A stretch of DNA of 64,000 bases from the NCBI GenBank assembly GCA_963793415.1, contig CAWCAC010000002.1, positions 310,001 to 374,000 of the forward strand. The letters run 5' to 3'. Positions 41,604-49,853 of this stretch are shown in pieces. The stretch comes from CAXMST01 sp963793415 (GTDB taxonomy: Bacteria; Actinomycetota; Thermoleophilia; Solirubrobacterales; 70-9). The translations under genes and the position numbers were made by a program. Position 1 is the stretch's first letter; every line of letters begins with the position of its first letter. The notes beneath the pieces are model-generated. The model saw nothing but the letters and a program-made list of their open reading frames with translations. It was not told where the DNA came from and did not search any database.

Positions 41604-41946
41604 TCGCGCCTCAGTCTAGGAGCAGGCGGGGGACCGCCCATCGGTAGGCACGGGATATGGGGCGACTCCCCCGCAGATTGCGGGATTACCGCAGGCTTGG
41701 GCGCCGTCGCACCGGATAGGGTTCGCGCTGATGAGCAGACTTCTGCACGGCGCCCAGATCGGCATCGGCGCCGCACGGCACCTCGCCTGGTACCTGACTC
41801 ACCAGGTCAACGGCTCCACTCCACGCGGCTGACCCCGCCGGCTGACAGCGGCCCCTCGACGTCGTCCCGACTCCGGATGACGGCAACCGATCGACGCCGG
41901 TCGCGCCGCGGTCGACCTGCTGACCGACGCGACGCCCCCGCCGGGA
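41604..41946. other. 343-base gap between UDP-sugar dehydrogenase and tRNA-Lys
   Basis: No established gene is seen. It contains a short perfect hairpin CCCGCA-GAT-TGCGGG (41670-41684) and one small open frame on the plus strand (41731-41832). The region may hold the promoter of the leftward dehydrogenase gene. Confidence 0.5.
41731..41832 (+). CDS. Possible 33-residue small ORF
   Basis: ATG 41731 to TGA 41830 encodes a 33-residue peptide beginning MSRLLHGAQIGIG with a basic, moderately amphipathic helix. There is no strong ribosome-binding site and no homology argument. It is listed because it is the only coding-like element in this gap. Confidence 0.15.
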   Translation: MSRLLHGAQIGIGAARHLAWYLTHQVNGSTPRG

Positions 41947-42019
41947 TGGGCCATGTAGGGCTCGAACCTACGACCTTGAGATTAAGAGTCTCCTGCTCTA
42001 CCAGCTGAGCTAATGGCCC
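41947..42019 (-). tRNA. tRNA-Lys (CTT)
   Basis: Reading the minus strand, the acceptor GGGCCAT pairs with ATGGCCC, the D arm is AGCTCAGCTGGTAGAGC, the anticodon loop is CTCTTAA (anticodon CTT) and the T arm contains GTAGG-TTCGAGC-CCTAC. 73 bases with discriminator A and no encoded CCA. Confidence 0.96.
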
Positions 42020-42084
42020 GGGGGCGGTGATTCTAGCCAAGGGCCGGTGCCGCTTGACGGCGGCCCGGAGGCTTCGCGACGAGG

Positions 42085-42888
42085 CTAGGGAACTGGGGTC
42101 GTCGAGCCTGAAGTGCCGCTCGCGCCGCTGCTGCCACCGAGACTGCCGAGCGGGTCCTCGAGGTCCTGCTGACTGGCGCCCTGCGTGGCCTCGAGCTGCT
42201 TCTGGACCGCCTTCCCCTGCTTCTTGACCTGGTCGAGCTGGGCCTGCACCGCGTCCCGGTCGGCCTCGTTGGCGGACTTCAGCGCCTGCTCGGCAGCCTC
42301 GTCCCCGGCCTTGGTGTCGCCGGACAGGTAGGCGAAATCGGCGACCTGCAGCCACGCGTTCGGGCTCGGGCGGGCCTCGGCGACGATCTGGGCCGCGACC
42401 AGGCCGCCGTCGAGCGTGCGCGAGACGAGCACCGGGTCCGACTGGCTGAAGGCGAGGCTCGAGTACGCCTGCAGCACGAGTCCCGCGACTGAGTCGTCGG
42501 GCTTGCCCTTGTTCGCCTCGAGGTACTGCTCCCAGGCCGTTGTCGAGTCCTCGAACTTCGAGAGCGACTCATCGCTGAGCGTCTGGTTGCCCGCCTCGTC
42601 GACCTCGAGCGACTGCTGCCCGGAGAGGTACGAGTAGCGAGCGAGGGCGAGCAGGGCCGCCGCGTTGTCGGGGTCGGTCTCGAGCTTCGCGTTGGCGTCG
42701 TCGATCTCGCTGCTGAACTGGCTGTCGCCGCTGGAGCCGCTGCCTCCGAGGCCCAGCGCGTCGAAGATGCCGCCGTTGGCGGAGCCGCCGATGCCGAGGC
42801 CGACGAGGCCGATGCCGAGCAGCAGCGCCAGGAACGTGTAGATCACCTGGATCACACGCTTCCGCTTTCCCTGGAGGTCGAAGAGCAT
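42085..42888 (-). CDS. Membrane-anchored TPR-like helical protein
   Basis: The 267-residue protein has a basic start, one transmembrane segment (VIYTFLALLLGIGLVGLGIGG), a Gly/Ser spacer, then helical repeats of the tetratricopeptide kind (LETDPDNAAALLALARYSYLSG; ARPSPNAWLQVADFAYLSGD) and a Gln/Gly/Ser-rich tail. Such proteins scaffold complexes at the membrane. No partner is evident. It is on the same strand as and 56 bases downstream of tatC. Confidence 0.7.
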   Translation of the reverse strand: MLFDLQGKRKRVIQVIYTFLALLLGIGLVGLGIGGSANGGIFDALGLGGSGSSGDSQFSSEIDDANAKLETDPDNAAALLALARYSYLSGQQSLEVDEAGNQTLSDESLSKFEDSTTAWEQYLEANKGKPDDSVAGLVLQAYSSLAFSQSDPVLVSRTLDGGLVAAQIVAEARPSPNAWLQVADFAYLSGDTKAGDEAAEQALKSANEADRDAVQAQLDQVKKQGKAVQKQLEATQGASQQDLEDPLGSLGGSSGASGTSGSTTPVP

Positions 42889-42944
42889 GGGCGCCAGCCT
42901 AGATCATTGTCGGCCCCGGCTCGGCCCGCGGACGGCCGTTGAGC

Positions 42945-43718
42945 CTAGGAATCCTGCGTCGCCAACTCGGCCGAGGCGGCGGCCTCGGCGGATCGGCGGC
43001 GATCAGCGAGCCTGGCGATGATCAGGCTCACCTCGAACAGGACGACCAGCGGCAGCATCGAGATCAGCATCGTGATCGGGTCGGTGCCGGGCAGCAGCAT
43101 CGCCAGCACCGCGATCACCAGGATCGCGTAGCGGCGGTTCTTGGCGAGGTCGTCGACGGAGACGATCCCCAGGCGGGTCACGGCGAGGATCGCGATCGGG
43201 ATCTGGAAGAGCAGGCCGACGGCGATCAGCGAGAGCGCGAAGAAGCTGTAGTACTCGCGGGCCCGTACCTGGATGTTGAACTGGTCGTCGTTGAAATTGA
43301 GCAGGAAGTTGACCGCCGCCGGGGTGACCACGAAGTAGGCGAAGACGACGCCGGCGATGAACAGCAGCGGCACCGCCATCAGCAGCGGCAGCAGAGTGCG
43401 GCGCTCGTTCGGGGTGAACGCCGGCAGCACGAACGCGTACACCTGGTAGAGGAGGATCGGCAGCGTCAGCAGGATCGCGCCGTAGAACGAGAGCGTGAGC
43501 GTCGTCAGGAACGGCTCCGAGGGCGAGAACGTGATCGGCTCGAATCCCCCGGGCAGGGGTCCGTTGGCGATGTCGAGCAGCAGGTGGTTCTGCCAGGCGC
43601 AGAGGGCGAAGGCGACCCCGAGCGAGACGGCGCAGATGATGATTCGCGTACGCAGCTCGTCGAGATGCTCGACGAGCGTCAGTCGGTCGTCGAAGGCGGC
43701 TGCCTTGATCCTGGCCAC
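42945..43718 (-). CDS. tatC: Twin-arginine translocase subunit TatC
   Basis: TatC is the receptor of the Tat protein-export machine and recognises the RR motif of folded substrates. The 257-residue protein has six helices and the family motifs: LVEHLDELRTRI with the conserved Glu near residue 17, LTLSFYGAILLTLPILLYQVYAFVLPAFTPNERR in segments, and FALSLIAVGLLFQIPI. Order tatA-tatC with a 35-base gap. No tatB is visible, as in many actinobacterial loci where TatB is encoded elsewhere. Confidence 0.95.
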   Translation of the reverse strand: MARIKAAAFDDRLTLVEHLDELRTRIIICAVSLGVAFALCAWQNHLLLDIANGPLPGGFEPITFSPSEPFLTTLTLSFYGAILLTLPILLYQVYAFVLPAFTPNERRTLLPLLMAVPLLFIAGVVFAYFVVTPAAVNFLLNFNDDQFNIQVRAREYYSFFALSLIAVGLLFQIPIAILAVTRLGIVSVDDLAKNRRYAILVIAVLAMLLPGTDPITMLISMLPLVVLFEVSLIIARLADRRRSAEAAASAELATQDS

Positions 43719-43753
43719 GGGTCAGCTTCCGCGTACCGCGGTCACGCGGTGCC

Positions 43754-44014
43754 TCAGGCGCTGCGCTGGCCGGCAGGCTCGTCGGTGTGGTCGGAGGCGG
43801 CCTCGACGACCGTCTCCTCTTCGTCGACGCTGGTCTCGATCTCCGGAGGATCGTCGTCGTCGGCATCGTCCTTGCCGTTGCCGCTGACGGAGTCCTTGAA
43901 CTCGCGGAGACCGTTGCCGAGCGACTTGCCGAGCTCGGGCAGTCGCTTGGGGCCAAAGATGACCAGCGCGATGATCAGGACGATCGCGAGCTCCAGGGGT
44001 CCGACGTTCGGCAT
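43754..44014 (-). CDS. tatA: Sec-independent translocase subunit TatA
   Basis: The 86-residue protein has one N-terminal transmembrane helix (LELAIVLIIALVIF), the hinge FGPKRLPELGKSLG and an amphipathic helix GLREFKDSVSG, then a long acidic tail. These are TatA/E marks. TatA oligomers form the pore when TatC recruits a substrate. Divergent from dcd; the 83 bases between are the only place for both promoters. Confidence 0.93.
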   Translation of the reverse strand: MPNVGPLELAIVLIIALVIFGPKRLPELGKSLGNGLREFKDSVSGNGKDDADDDDPPEIETSVDEEETVVEAASDHTDEPAGQRSA

Positions 44015-44097
44015 TGCCCAATGGTAGCGCCATGCCGCTGCGATCTCGCGCGATTCGGGCGCGCCGGGTCACCGCTTGTATGTAGGCTCTCGCTCCC

Positions 44098-44679
44098 GTG
44101 ATCCTCTCCGACAAGTCGATCTCCGAGGAACTGGAGTCGGGCGGCATCGTCATCGAGCCGCTCGGCGAGAACGCCATGCAGCCTTCCTCGGTCGACCTGC
44201 GGGTCGACCGCTACTTCCGCGTCTTCCGCAACGACACGACACCGTACATCGACCCGAAGCAGGCACAGGAGGACCTGACCGAGCTTGTCGAGGTGGGCGA
44301 CGCCGAGACCGACGCATTCATCCTCCACCCCGGCGAGTTCGTGCTGGGGTCGACGCTCGAGCGGGTCGCACTCGGTAACGACCTTGTCGCCAGGCTCGAG
44401 GGCAAGTCCTCGCTCGGGCGCCTCGGCCTCCTGATCCACAGCACGGCGGGCTTCGTCGACGCCGGCTGGGACGGTCACCTGACGCTCGAGCTATCGAACG
44501 TCGCCAACCTGCCAATCGCGATCTACCCCGGCATGAAGATCGGTCAGATCTCGTTCCTGCGGATGACGACCGCGGCCTCTTCGCCCTACGGAAGCAGCTC
44601 CGCGGGCTCCAAGTACAAGGGCCAGAAGGGCCCGACGCCCTCGCGCTACTACCTCAACTTCGGCTCGTCCAAGGCCTGA
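44098..44679 (+). CDS. dcd: dCTP deaminase (possibly bifunctional)
   Basis: The 193-residue trimeric dUTPase-fold enzyme converts dCTP to dUTP. Motifs: SDKSISEELESGG, QPSSVDLRVDRYFRVF, HPGEFVLGSTLE, ARLEGKSSLGRLGLLIHSTAGFVDAGWDGHLTLELSN (several segments) with the catalytic Glu/Ser, and KIGQISF. Length and GTG start are normal. In mycobacteria the enzyme also hydrolyses dUTP to dUMP, and the Gly-rich C-terminal tail here is compatible with that, but this is inference. Confidence 0.95.
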   Translation: MILSDKSISEELESGGIVIEPLGENAMQPSSVDLRVDRYFRVFRNDTTPYIDPKQAQEDLTELVEVGDAETDAFILHPGEFVLGSTLERVALGNDLVARLEGKSSLGRLGLLIHSTAGFVDAGWDGHLTLELSNVANLPIAIYPGMKIGQISFLRMTTAASSPYGSSSAGSKYKGQKGPTPSRYYLNFGSSKA

Positions 44680-44721
44680 TCCGGCTACCCACTCCGAACG
44701 GTTGTCCATCCGGCGGCCGGT

Positions 44722-44745
44722 CCGCTGGCGCTGCACGCCCAGCGG
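44722..44745 (+). terminator. Hairpin after dcd
   Basis: CCGCTGG and CCAGCGG can pair over a 10-base loop, 42 bases after the dcd stop and before the next gene. There is no U-tract. Confidence 0.4.
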
Positions 44746-44759
44746 CCGATAGGCACGTC

Positions 44760-45146
44760 ATGGACAGTGGAAGCCAGCGAGACGGACGCAGGCGCGTGGG
44801 GCAGCGCATCTCCAGCGTCGCCCAGGAGCTGCGCAGCGTCGCCGGGCGCACCGACACGGACCTCCACGTCTGCCCGCGCTGTGGATCGGAGCTGGTCCAG
44901 CCGGTCGAGTGGTCGGCGCTCGACATGCGCCGCTGGCGCGTCGACCTGTGCTGTCCCGAGTGCCGCTGGTCCGGCGGCGGCGTCTACCCGCAGGCGGTTC
45001 TCGACCGCTTCGACGAGGTTCTCGACGACGGCATCGCCCTGCTCGCCGCCGAGCTCGAGCGGCTCGAGCGGGCAAACATGGAGGAGGACGTCAACCGTTT
45101 CCTCGACGCACTGGGGGCCGACCAAGTCCTGCCCGAGGACTTCTAG
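44760..45146 (+). CDS. Zinc-ribbon-like hypothetical protein
   Basis: A 128-residue protein without a named family. The centre carries two cysteine pairs, VCPRCGSE near residue 38 and LCCPECRWSGG near 64, spaced as in a zinc ribbon. The N-terminus is basic and the C-terminal half is an acidic coiled helix (LLAAELERLERANMEEDVNRF). ATG at 44760 precedes a basic lead. It is convergent with the polyprenyl synthase gene, 10 bases apart. Confidence 0.6.
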   Translation: MDSGSQRDGRRRVGQRISSVAQELRSVAGRTDTDLHVCPRCGSELVQPVEWSALDMRRWRVDLCCPECRWSGGGVYPQAVLDRFDEVLDDGIALLAAELERLERANMEEDVNRFLDALGADQVLPEDF

Positions 45147-45156
45147 GCAGCGGCGC

Positions 45157-46146
45157 TCACGAGTAGCGGTCGACGACACCGTCGGCGACCATCGCCAGCA
45201 GCTCGAGCTCGGAGTCGGCGAATCCGGCGGCCGCGAGCCCGTCCTTTGCGACCCCGACCCTGGCCCGCGCCTCGGCCCGGACCTCGGAGGCCGCCCCGGT
45301 TGCCGCGATCCGATCGCAGATCGCCTCCGCGTCGGGGGGATCGAGCTCGCGCAGGTCGATCGCGGCCAGCTCCGGATCGTGTGCGATCGCGCGGATCAAC
45401 GGCAGCGTCACGGTCCCGTCGAGCAGGTCGGTGCCGCGGGCCTTGCCGGTCCGCTCGGGTGGGCCGACGATGTCGAGCACGTCATCGAGAAGCTGGAAGG
45501 CGAGGCCGATCTCGCGCCCGAACGAGCGCAGGGCCGCCTCCTCCGGCTCGGGCCTGCGGCCGCCGATCACGCAGGCGCATTCGAACAGCGCTGCCGTCTT
45601 CAGCTCACATCGGTGCAGGTATCGGTCGGGAGTCACGGTCATGTCGAAGGCGTCCTGGCGCTGGGCCAGTTCACCGCGGGCGAGAGCCGAGGACGCATCG
45701 GTCAGCGTCCGCACCCGGAACTCGGCGCCGGCGCCCGATCCGGGCTCGGCGAGCAGCGCGAAAGCCCGCGAGAAGAGCAGGTCGCCCGTCGCCAGGGCGC
45801 GCTCGCGGCCGGCGGTCGCGACGACGGTCGGGCGCCCGCGGCGCAGCGGCGCCGCGTCGAGCACGTCGTCGTGCACGAGCGTCGCCATGTGCACGAGCTC
45901 GATCGCCGTCGCCGCCCGGATCGCACCCTCGCCGGCCTCGGAGCCGGCGCAGAGCAGGACGAGCAGCGGGCGCATCCGCTTGCCCCCCGCCGCGAGCGTC
46001 GAGGCAGCGTCGTCCGCCAGCGGTGGGCGCTGCTCGCGGACCACCGACGCGAGCCTGCCCTCGACCTCGGCCAGCCTGATCGGCAGCCAGGAGCCGGCGA
46101 GCTCGGTGACGGCGGTGACGGGCTCGGGGATCGCCGAGCCCGCCAT
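45157..46146 (-). CDS. Polyprenyl diphosphate synthase
   Basis: A 329-residue trans-prenyltransferase that makes the isoprenoid side chain of menaquinone or a similar lipid. Motifs: GGKRMRPLLV, LVHMATLVHDDVLDAAPLRRGRP in segments with the first aspartate-rich site (DDVLD), and GLAFQLLDDVLDIVG with the second. The ATG overlaps the menG stop (TGATG), so the two are coupled, supporting a menaquinone role. Chain length cannot be told. A HepS-like protein in the same operon may be its partner. Confidence 0.93.
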   Translation of the reverse strand: MAGSAIPEPVTAVTELAGSWLPIRLAEVEGRLASVVREQRPPLADDAASTLAAGGKRMRPLLVLLCAGSEAGEGAIRAATAIELVHMATLVHDDVLDAAPLRRGRPTVVATAGRERALATGDLLFSRAFALLAEPGSGAGAEFRVRTLTDASSALARGELAQRQDAFDMTVTPDRYLHRCELKTAALFECACVIGGRRPEPEEAALRSFGREIGLAFQLLDDVLDIVGPPERTGKARGTDLLDGTVTLPLIRAIAHDPELAAIDLRELDPPDAEAICDRIAATGAASEVRAEARARVGVAKDGLAAAGFADSELELLAMVADGVVDRYS

Positions 46147-46937
46147 CAGGAGCCCGCCGGGGCCGTCCCGGGATCGCCGGGCTTGGTGCCGACGTGGATC
46201 GCGATGATCCCGCCGGCGAGGATCGTCCAGCGGATCTGCTCGAGGCCCGCGGCGTCGATCAGCTCTGCCAGGCCTTCGGGCGGCGGGAATCGCTTGACCG
46301 ATTCCGGCAGGTAGCTGTAGGCGTCGGGGTCGCCGGCGACGCGACCGAGCAGCGGCACGAGACGGTCGAACCAGAGCGAGAAGAAGGTCGAGAGCGGCGG
46401 TCGGGTCGGCTGCGTTATCTCGAGGATCACGAGTCTTCCACCCGGCTTCAGGACCCGGGTCAGCTCGGAGATGCCGCGCGGCAGGTTGGCGAAGTTACGG
46501 ACCCCAAAACCGACCGTGACCGCGTCGAAGCTGTCGTCGTCGTAGGGGAGCTCGAGGGCGTCGCCCCACTCGAAGATCGGGGCGCCGGCGGTGCCGCCGC
46601 CCGAGGCCTTCTCGCGAGCGAGATCGAGCATCCTCTCGGAGAAGTCGGAGCCGACGACGCGACCCTCCGGGCCGACCCGCCGCTGCAGCTCCAGGGTCAG
46701 ATCGCCGGTGCCGCAGGCCACGTCGAGGGCTGAGTCGCTGGGCGCGAGCGCGGCGCGGTCGACGGCCTTCTCGCGCCAGCGATGGTGCATCCCGGCCGTC
46801 ATCGCCGAGTTCATCAGGTCGTAGACCCCGGCGATCCTGTCGAACATGCCGCGGACCTGGCCGGCGAACTGATCCGGGTCGGCCGAATCGCGTGAAGGCT
46901 TCACCTCGGATGAGCCGTTGTCGGTGCGTGCGGACAT
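46146..46937 (-). CDS. menG: Demethylmenaquinone methyltransferase (UbiE/MenG)
   Basis: The 263-residue SAM-dependent methyltransferase adds the ring methyl group in the last step of menaquinone synthesis. Motifs: MFDRIAGVYDLMNSAMTAGMHHRWR in parts, LDVACGTGDLTLEL (SAM motif I), GSDFSERMLDLAR, FDAVTVGFGVRNFANL and RVLKPGGRLVILEITQP, all typical of UbiE/MenG. ATG 46937 is chosen over upstream extensions of biased composition. Coupled downstream to the polyprenyl synthase. Confidence 0.94.
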   Translation of the reverse strand: MSARTDNGSSEVKPSRDSADPDQFAGQVRGMFDRIAGVYDLMNSAMTAGMHHRWREKAVDRAALAPSDSALDVACGTGDLTLELQRRVGPEGRVVGSDFSERMLDLAREKASGGGTAGAPIFEWGDALELPYDDDSFDAVTVGFGVRNFANLPRGISELTRVLKPGGRLVILEITQPTRPPLSTFFSLWFDRLVPLLGRVAGDPDAYSYLPESVKRFPPPEGLAELIDAAGLEQIRWTILAGGIIAIHVGTKPGDPGTAPAGS

Positions 46938-46980
46938 CAGCCCATGCTCGCAGAGCGCAGGCTCACGCCTGCGCGCGAGG

Positions 46981-47700
46981 TCACTCCTCTTCGCCGTTGA
47001 GGCTCGCCAGATAGCCGAGCAGGTCCTGGTATGCCTCAGGATCGCTCTCGGCGAGGGCGGTGTACGAGGGCATGATGCCCGGGCCGACCTCGAGCGAGCG
47101 GGCAATTGCCGCCTCGGGCAGGCGGGCGCCGATCTCCGTCAGGTCGGGACCGAGCACGCCTCCGGTGACGCCGAACTTGTGACAGGCGGTGCAGCCGGAC
47201 TGCTCGACCACGGCCTTCCCCGCTTCGTACTCCTGAGCGGTGGCGAGCTCGATGTCGTTCGGGTTGCCGGCCTCGGCGCCGAGGAAGGTGAGCACCGCCA
47301 TGCAGATGATCGTGAGCACGCCGGCGAGCGTCGCGATCGGGCGCTTCAGCGGGTTGCGCTCGGGGCCGCGGTCGTAGAAGGGCAGCAGCAGCAGCAGGAC
47401 GATCGCGATCGTGGGAACGCCGATCGTCGCGATCGGGACGAGCGCCGGCGGCTTGATCACGCGCAGCAACTCGAACAGGAAGAAGAAGTACCACTCCGGC
47501 CGCGGCACGTAGGTGGTCGTCGTCGGATCCGCCTTCGGCCCCTGCTCGGCGCCGAGGTAGATCGACATCACGGCGATCACGATGACGACGATCAGCGCCA
47601 TCACCGAGTCCTTCATGACGGCGTAGGGGAAGAAGGGCTTGCCCTTCTTCTTCATCACCTCGTACTCGCGGAGGTACTGCTCCTTCTCCTTGCTGTTCAT
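46981..47700 (-). CDS. qcrC: Cytochrome b subunit IV / cytochrome c fusion of menaquinol:cytochrome c reductase
   Basis: The 239-residue protein joins the C-terminal part of cytochrome b (subunit-IV-like: YVPRPEWYFFFLFELLRVIKPP, with PEW(Y) of the quinol site, then membrane helices) to a cytochrome c domain with the heme motif SGCTACH and a distal Met candidate (PGIMPSY). The same fusion is known in Bacillus QcrC. It follows the qcrB stop by four bases. Function: quinol oxidation and delivery of electrons to an attached c heme. Confidence 0.93.
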   Translation of the reverse strand: MNSKEKEQYLREYEVMKKKGKPFFPYAVMKDSVMALIVVIVIAVMSIYLGAEQGPKADPTTTTYVPRPEWYFFFLFELLRVIKPPALVPIATIGVPTIAIVLLLLLPFYDRGPERNPLKRPIATLAGVLTIICMAVLTFLGAEAGNPNDIELATAQEYEAGKAVVEQSGCTACHKFGVTGGVLGPDLTEIGARLPEAAIARSLEVGPGIMPSYTALAESDPEAYQDLLGYLASLNGEEE

Positions 47701-47704
47701 CGCT

Positions 47705-48551
47705 TCAGACCTTCTCCGCGACGCTGGACTTCGGCTTGCGGTCGGCCTTCAGCCAAGGGGGGGCGGTCGTACCCATCTTGACCACGAGGTACAGGTGAGC
47801 GCCGATCATCGCGATGATCGCGCCGGGCACGAGCATCATGTGGATCGCGTAGAAGCGGGAGAGAGTCGTCGCCCCGAACTCGGGGCCGGCGCGGAGGAAG
47901 TCGGAGAGGTAGGGGCCGACGATCGGGCCGGTGCCGTTGATGTTGACGCCGACGATCGTCGCCCAGTAGGAGCGCTGGTCGAAGGGCAGCAGGTAGCCGG
48001 TGAAGCCCATCGTCATCGTCAGGATCAGGAGGACCACGCCGATCACCCAGTTGAGCTCGCGCGGGTACTTGTAGGCGCCGAAGAAGAAGGTCCGCGCCAT
48101 GTGGACGAAGACGAGGATCACCATCACCGAGGCGCCCCACTTGTGCATGCCGCGGACGAACTCGCCCATGAAGACTTCGTTGGTGAGATAGGTGATCGAG
48201 TCGTACGCCTCGACCGTCGACGGCGTGTAGTACATCGCCAGGAAGACACCGGTGACGGCCTGGACGACGAAGGCGAACAGCGTCGCCGATCCCAGCGTGT
48301 AGAACCAGTTGGTCCCCTTCGGGACCTTCCGGAACAGCATCCCGGTCAGGAAGCTGGAGCCGCCGGTGCGCTCGTCGAGCCAGCCGAGCAGATCGGCGGG
48401 AGCGTCCTTGGCGCCGGCCGCGACGCGGGTGGCGGCCTTGCTTGCCGTTGCCGTTGCCCATGTCCTCGCCGGGCGCCGGGGGGCGGCGCATCGGCGGCGG
48501 CAGCAGCTTGTGCAGCTTGCCGTCCTTCTCGGTTGTCTCGGAGTCAGCCAT
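47705..48551 (-). CDS. qcrB: Cytochrome b6-type subunit of menaquinol:cytochrome c reductase, frameshifted near its N-terminus
   Basis: The b6-like subunit has both heme-ligand His pairs: GMHKWGAS...FVH with 13 residues between and IHMMLVP...GAH with 14 between, the latter spacing being b6-type. In its frame there is no start before residue ML at 48340, which would lose the conserved LLGWLDERTGG segment. The ATG at 48551 opens an adjacent frame (MADSETTEKDGKLHKLL) ending GNGNGK; a tandem CTTG duplication at 48437-48444 (CAAGCAAG on the coding strand) lies exactly at the junction. Removing four bases yields a continuous 280-residue protein. It sits 11 bases after qcrA. Confidence 0.88.
48437..48444. 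repeat. 4-bp tandem duplication at the qcrB frameshift
   Basis: CTTGCTTG is two copies of CTTG. Deleting one copy restores the reading frame of qcrB (the reading then runs GNGK then AATRVAAG). It may be a replication slippage product or an assembly artefact. Confidence 0.7.
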
Positions 48552-48562
48552 TCAGATCCAGA

Positions 48563-49237
48563 TCAGGGCGGCGGCGCGGTCGACGGGCGGGGCGGGTAGA
48601 GGTACTCCCAGATCCCGCCGGTGAACTCGCCGGGATCGCGGGCCCGGACGGGCTCGAGCTGGGAGGTGACGGAGAAACGCGGGCCGATCTCGACCTGATC
48701 GGCGGTGACGCGTGTCTGGAAGCGGTCGAGCGGGCGCACGGGCGGGCCACCGATGACCTCGCCCTCGAATCCGTAGACGCCGCCGTGACAGGGGCAGATG
48801 AAGTTGCCGGCGGCGGCAACGAAGCGGACCGGGCAGCCGAGGTGGGCGCAGCGGGTCGAGATCGCCACGTACTCGGCCGGGTCCTCGTCGAGGTCGGCGC
48901 TGCCCTGGCGGACGTAGACGGTGGTCTTGCCGGCCTCGCCGATGCCTTCGACGATCGTGATCACCTTCGCCTTGTAGGTGTCGGGCTCGAAGTCGCCGGT
49001 GCTGCCGACCGCCTGCCAGGTCTCCTCGGGGCGATCGAAGATCGGCGCGACCGCGAAGCCGAGCGCGGGCAGAATGATGATCGCGCCCGCAGCGGCGCCG
49101 ATCGCCTGGCCGGCGACGGTGAAGACCTTGCGGCGCGTCAGCGACTCGCCCTCGAAGTAGCCCGCAGGCTTCATCTCGGGGACGCCGGAGTCGGTCCCGT
49201 TGGTCCCGTTCGTCTTGTCAGTGCCTTCTTCAGCCAC
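48563..49237 (-). CDS. qcrA: Rieske iron-sulfur protein of the menaquinol:cytochrome c reductase
   Basis: The 224-residue protein holds the [2Fe-2S] cluster that accepts the first electron from quinol. Cluster motifs are STRCAHLGCPVRF (CxHxxC type) and FICPCHGGVYG. The N-terminus has LTRRKVFTVAGQAIGAAAGAIIILPALGF, a twin-arginine-type leader that is also the membrane anchor, which fits the Tat genes nearby. It overlaps the HepS-like gene by eight bases and starts the run qcrA-qcrB-qcrC. Confidence 0.95.
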   Translation of the reverse strand: MAEEGTDKTNGTNGTDSGVPEMKPAGYFEGESLTRRKVFTVAGQAIGAAAGAIIILPALGFAVAPIFDRPEETWQAVGSTGDFEPDTYKAKVITIVEGIGEAGKTTVYVRQGSADLDEDPAEYVAISTRCAHLGCPVRFVAAAGNFICPCHGGVYGFEGEVIGGPPVRPLDRFQTRVTADQVEIGPRFSVTSQLEPVRARDPGEFTGGIWEYLYPPRPSTAPPP

Positions 49238-49853
49238 GGTGCAGCGGCGCGAAGCCTACCGTTTCGGCGGCATCGGTTAGTCGCTCGCTGAGACCGGCGC
49301 GAGCCGCCGGCGCCGCCGCGTAGGCATACAAACCCTCGGCCGATCCCCCCGCCCGCAGCTGCTCGACCGCTTCACGATCGGCGGCCGAGGGACCGAGCGC
49401 GATCGAGACGGCGGTGGCAAGCCAAAGAGCGGCCGTCCGCTCGCTGATTCCCGCATCGCCGTCGGCGGCGTGCAGCTCGGCCGAGACGGCGATCAGATCG
49501 GCGAGGGCGCGGACCGAGTCGAGGTCCCCGGTCGTCGCGAGCAGACCGAGGCCCTTCGCATAGAGATAGTCGCCGGCGAGCAGGGCGAGATCCGGATCGG
49601 GCGGATCGACGAGCCGGGGGTCGCCGTAGTGGAGCAGGTAGCCCTCGCGCACCGACTCGACGACGCCGGCATACAGCGGCGCCTGCGTCGCGACCCGGGG
49701 CCCGGAGGCGGCCAGCGCGCCGAGCGATGCCGGCGAGCGGGCCGGATCGGGATCGCGCACGTGGGGAGAGATCACCGAGCCCTCGGCCCGGAGCTCGCGC
49801 GCCAGCGACATGAGCGCGTCGGTGGCGGGCACGGTCGCCGTTCCCTCGCTCAT
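49230..49853 (-). CDS. All-helical protein resembling the small subunit of heterodimeric polyprenyl diphosphate synthase (HepS-like)
   Basis: A 207-residue helical, alanine-rich protein with no DDxxD motif. The segment LLAGDYLYAKGLGLLATTG followed by VRALADLIAVSAELHA (about residues 88-130) resembles component I (HepS) of Firmicute heptaprenyl diphosphate synthase. In Bacillus hepS, menG and hepT are neighbours; here this gene, menG and a polyprenyl synthase are in one operon, though split by qcrABC. The ATG overlaps the hemL stop (ATGA). This is a moderately weak assignment; another all-helical scaffold is possible. Confidence 0.5.
   Translation of the reverse strand: MSEGTATVPATDALMSLARELRAEGSVISPHVRDPDPARSPASLGALAASGPRVATQAPLYAGVVESVREGYLLHYGDPRLVDPPDPDLALLAGDYLYAKGLGLLATTGDLDSVRALADLIAVSAELHAADGDAGISERTAALWLATAVSIALGPSAADREAVEQLRAGGSAEGLYAYAAAPAARAGLSERLTDAAETVGFAPLHRG

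Noticed and set aside
40263..42008. A 581-codon plus-strand frame across the UDP-sugar dehydrogenase and tRNA-Lys
   Set aside because: Antisense to the dehydrogenase and ending inside a tRNA gene; not a coding region.
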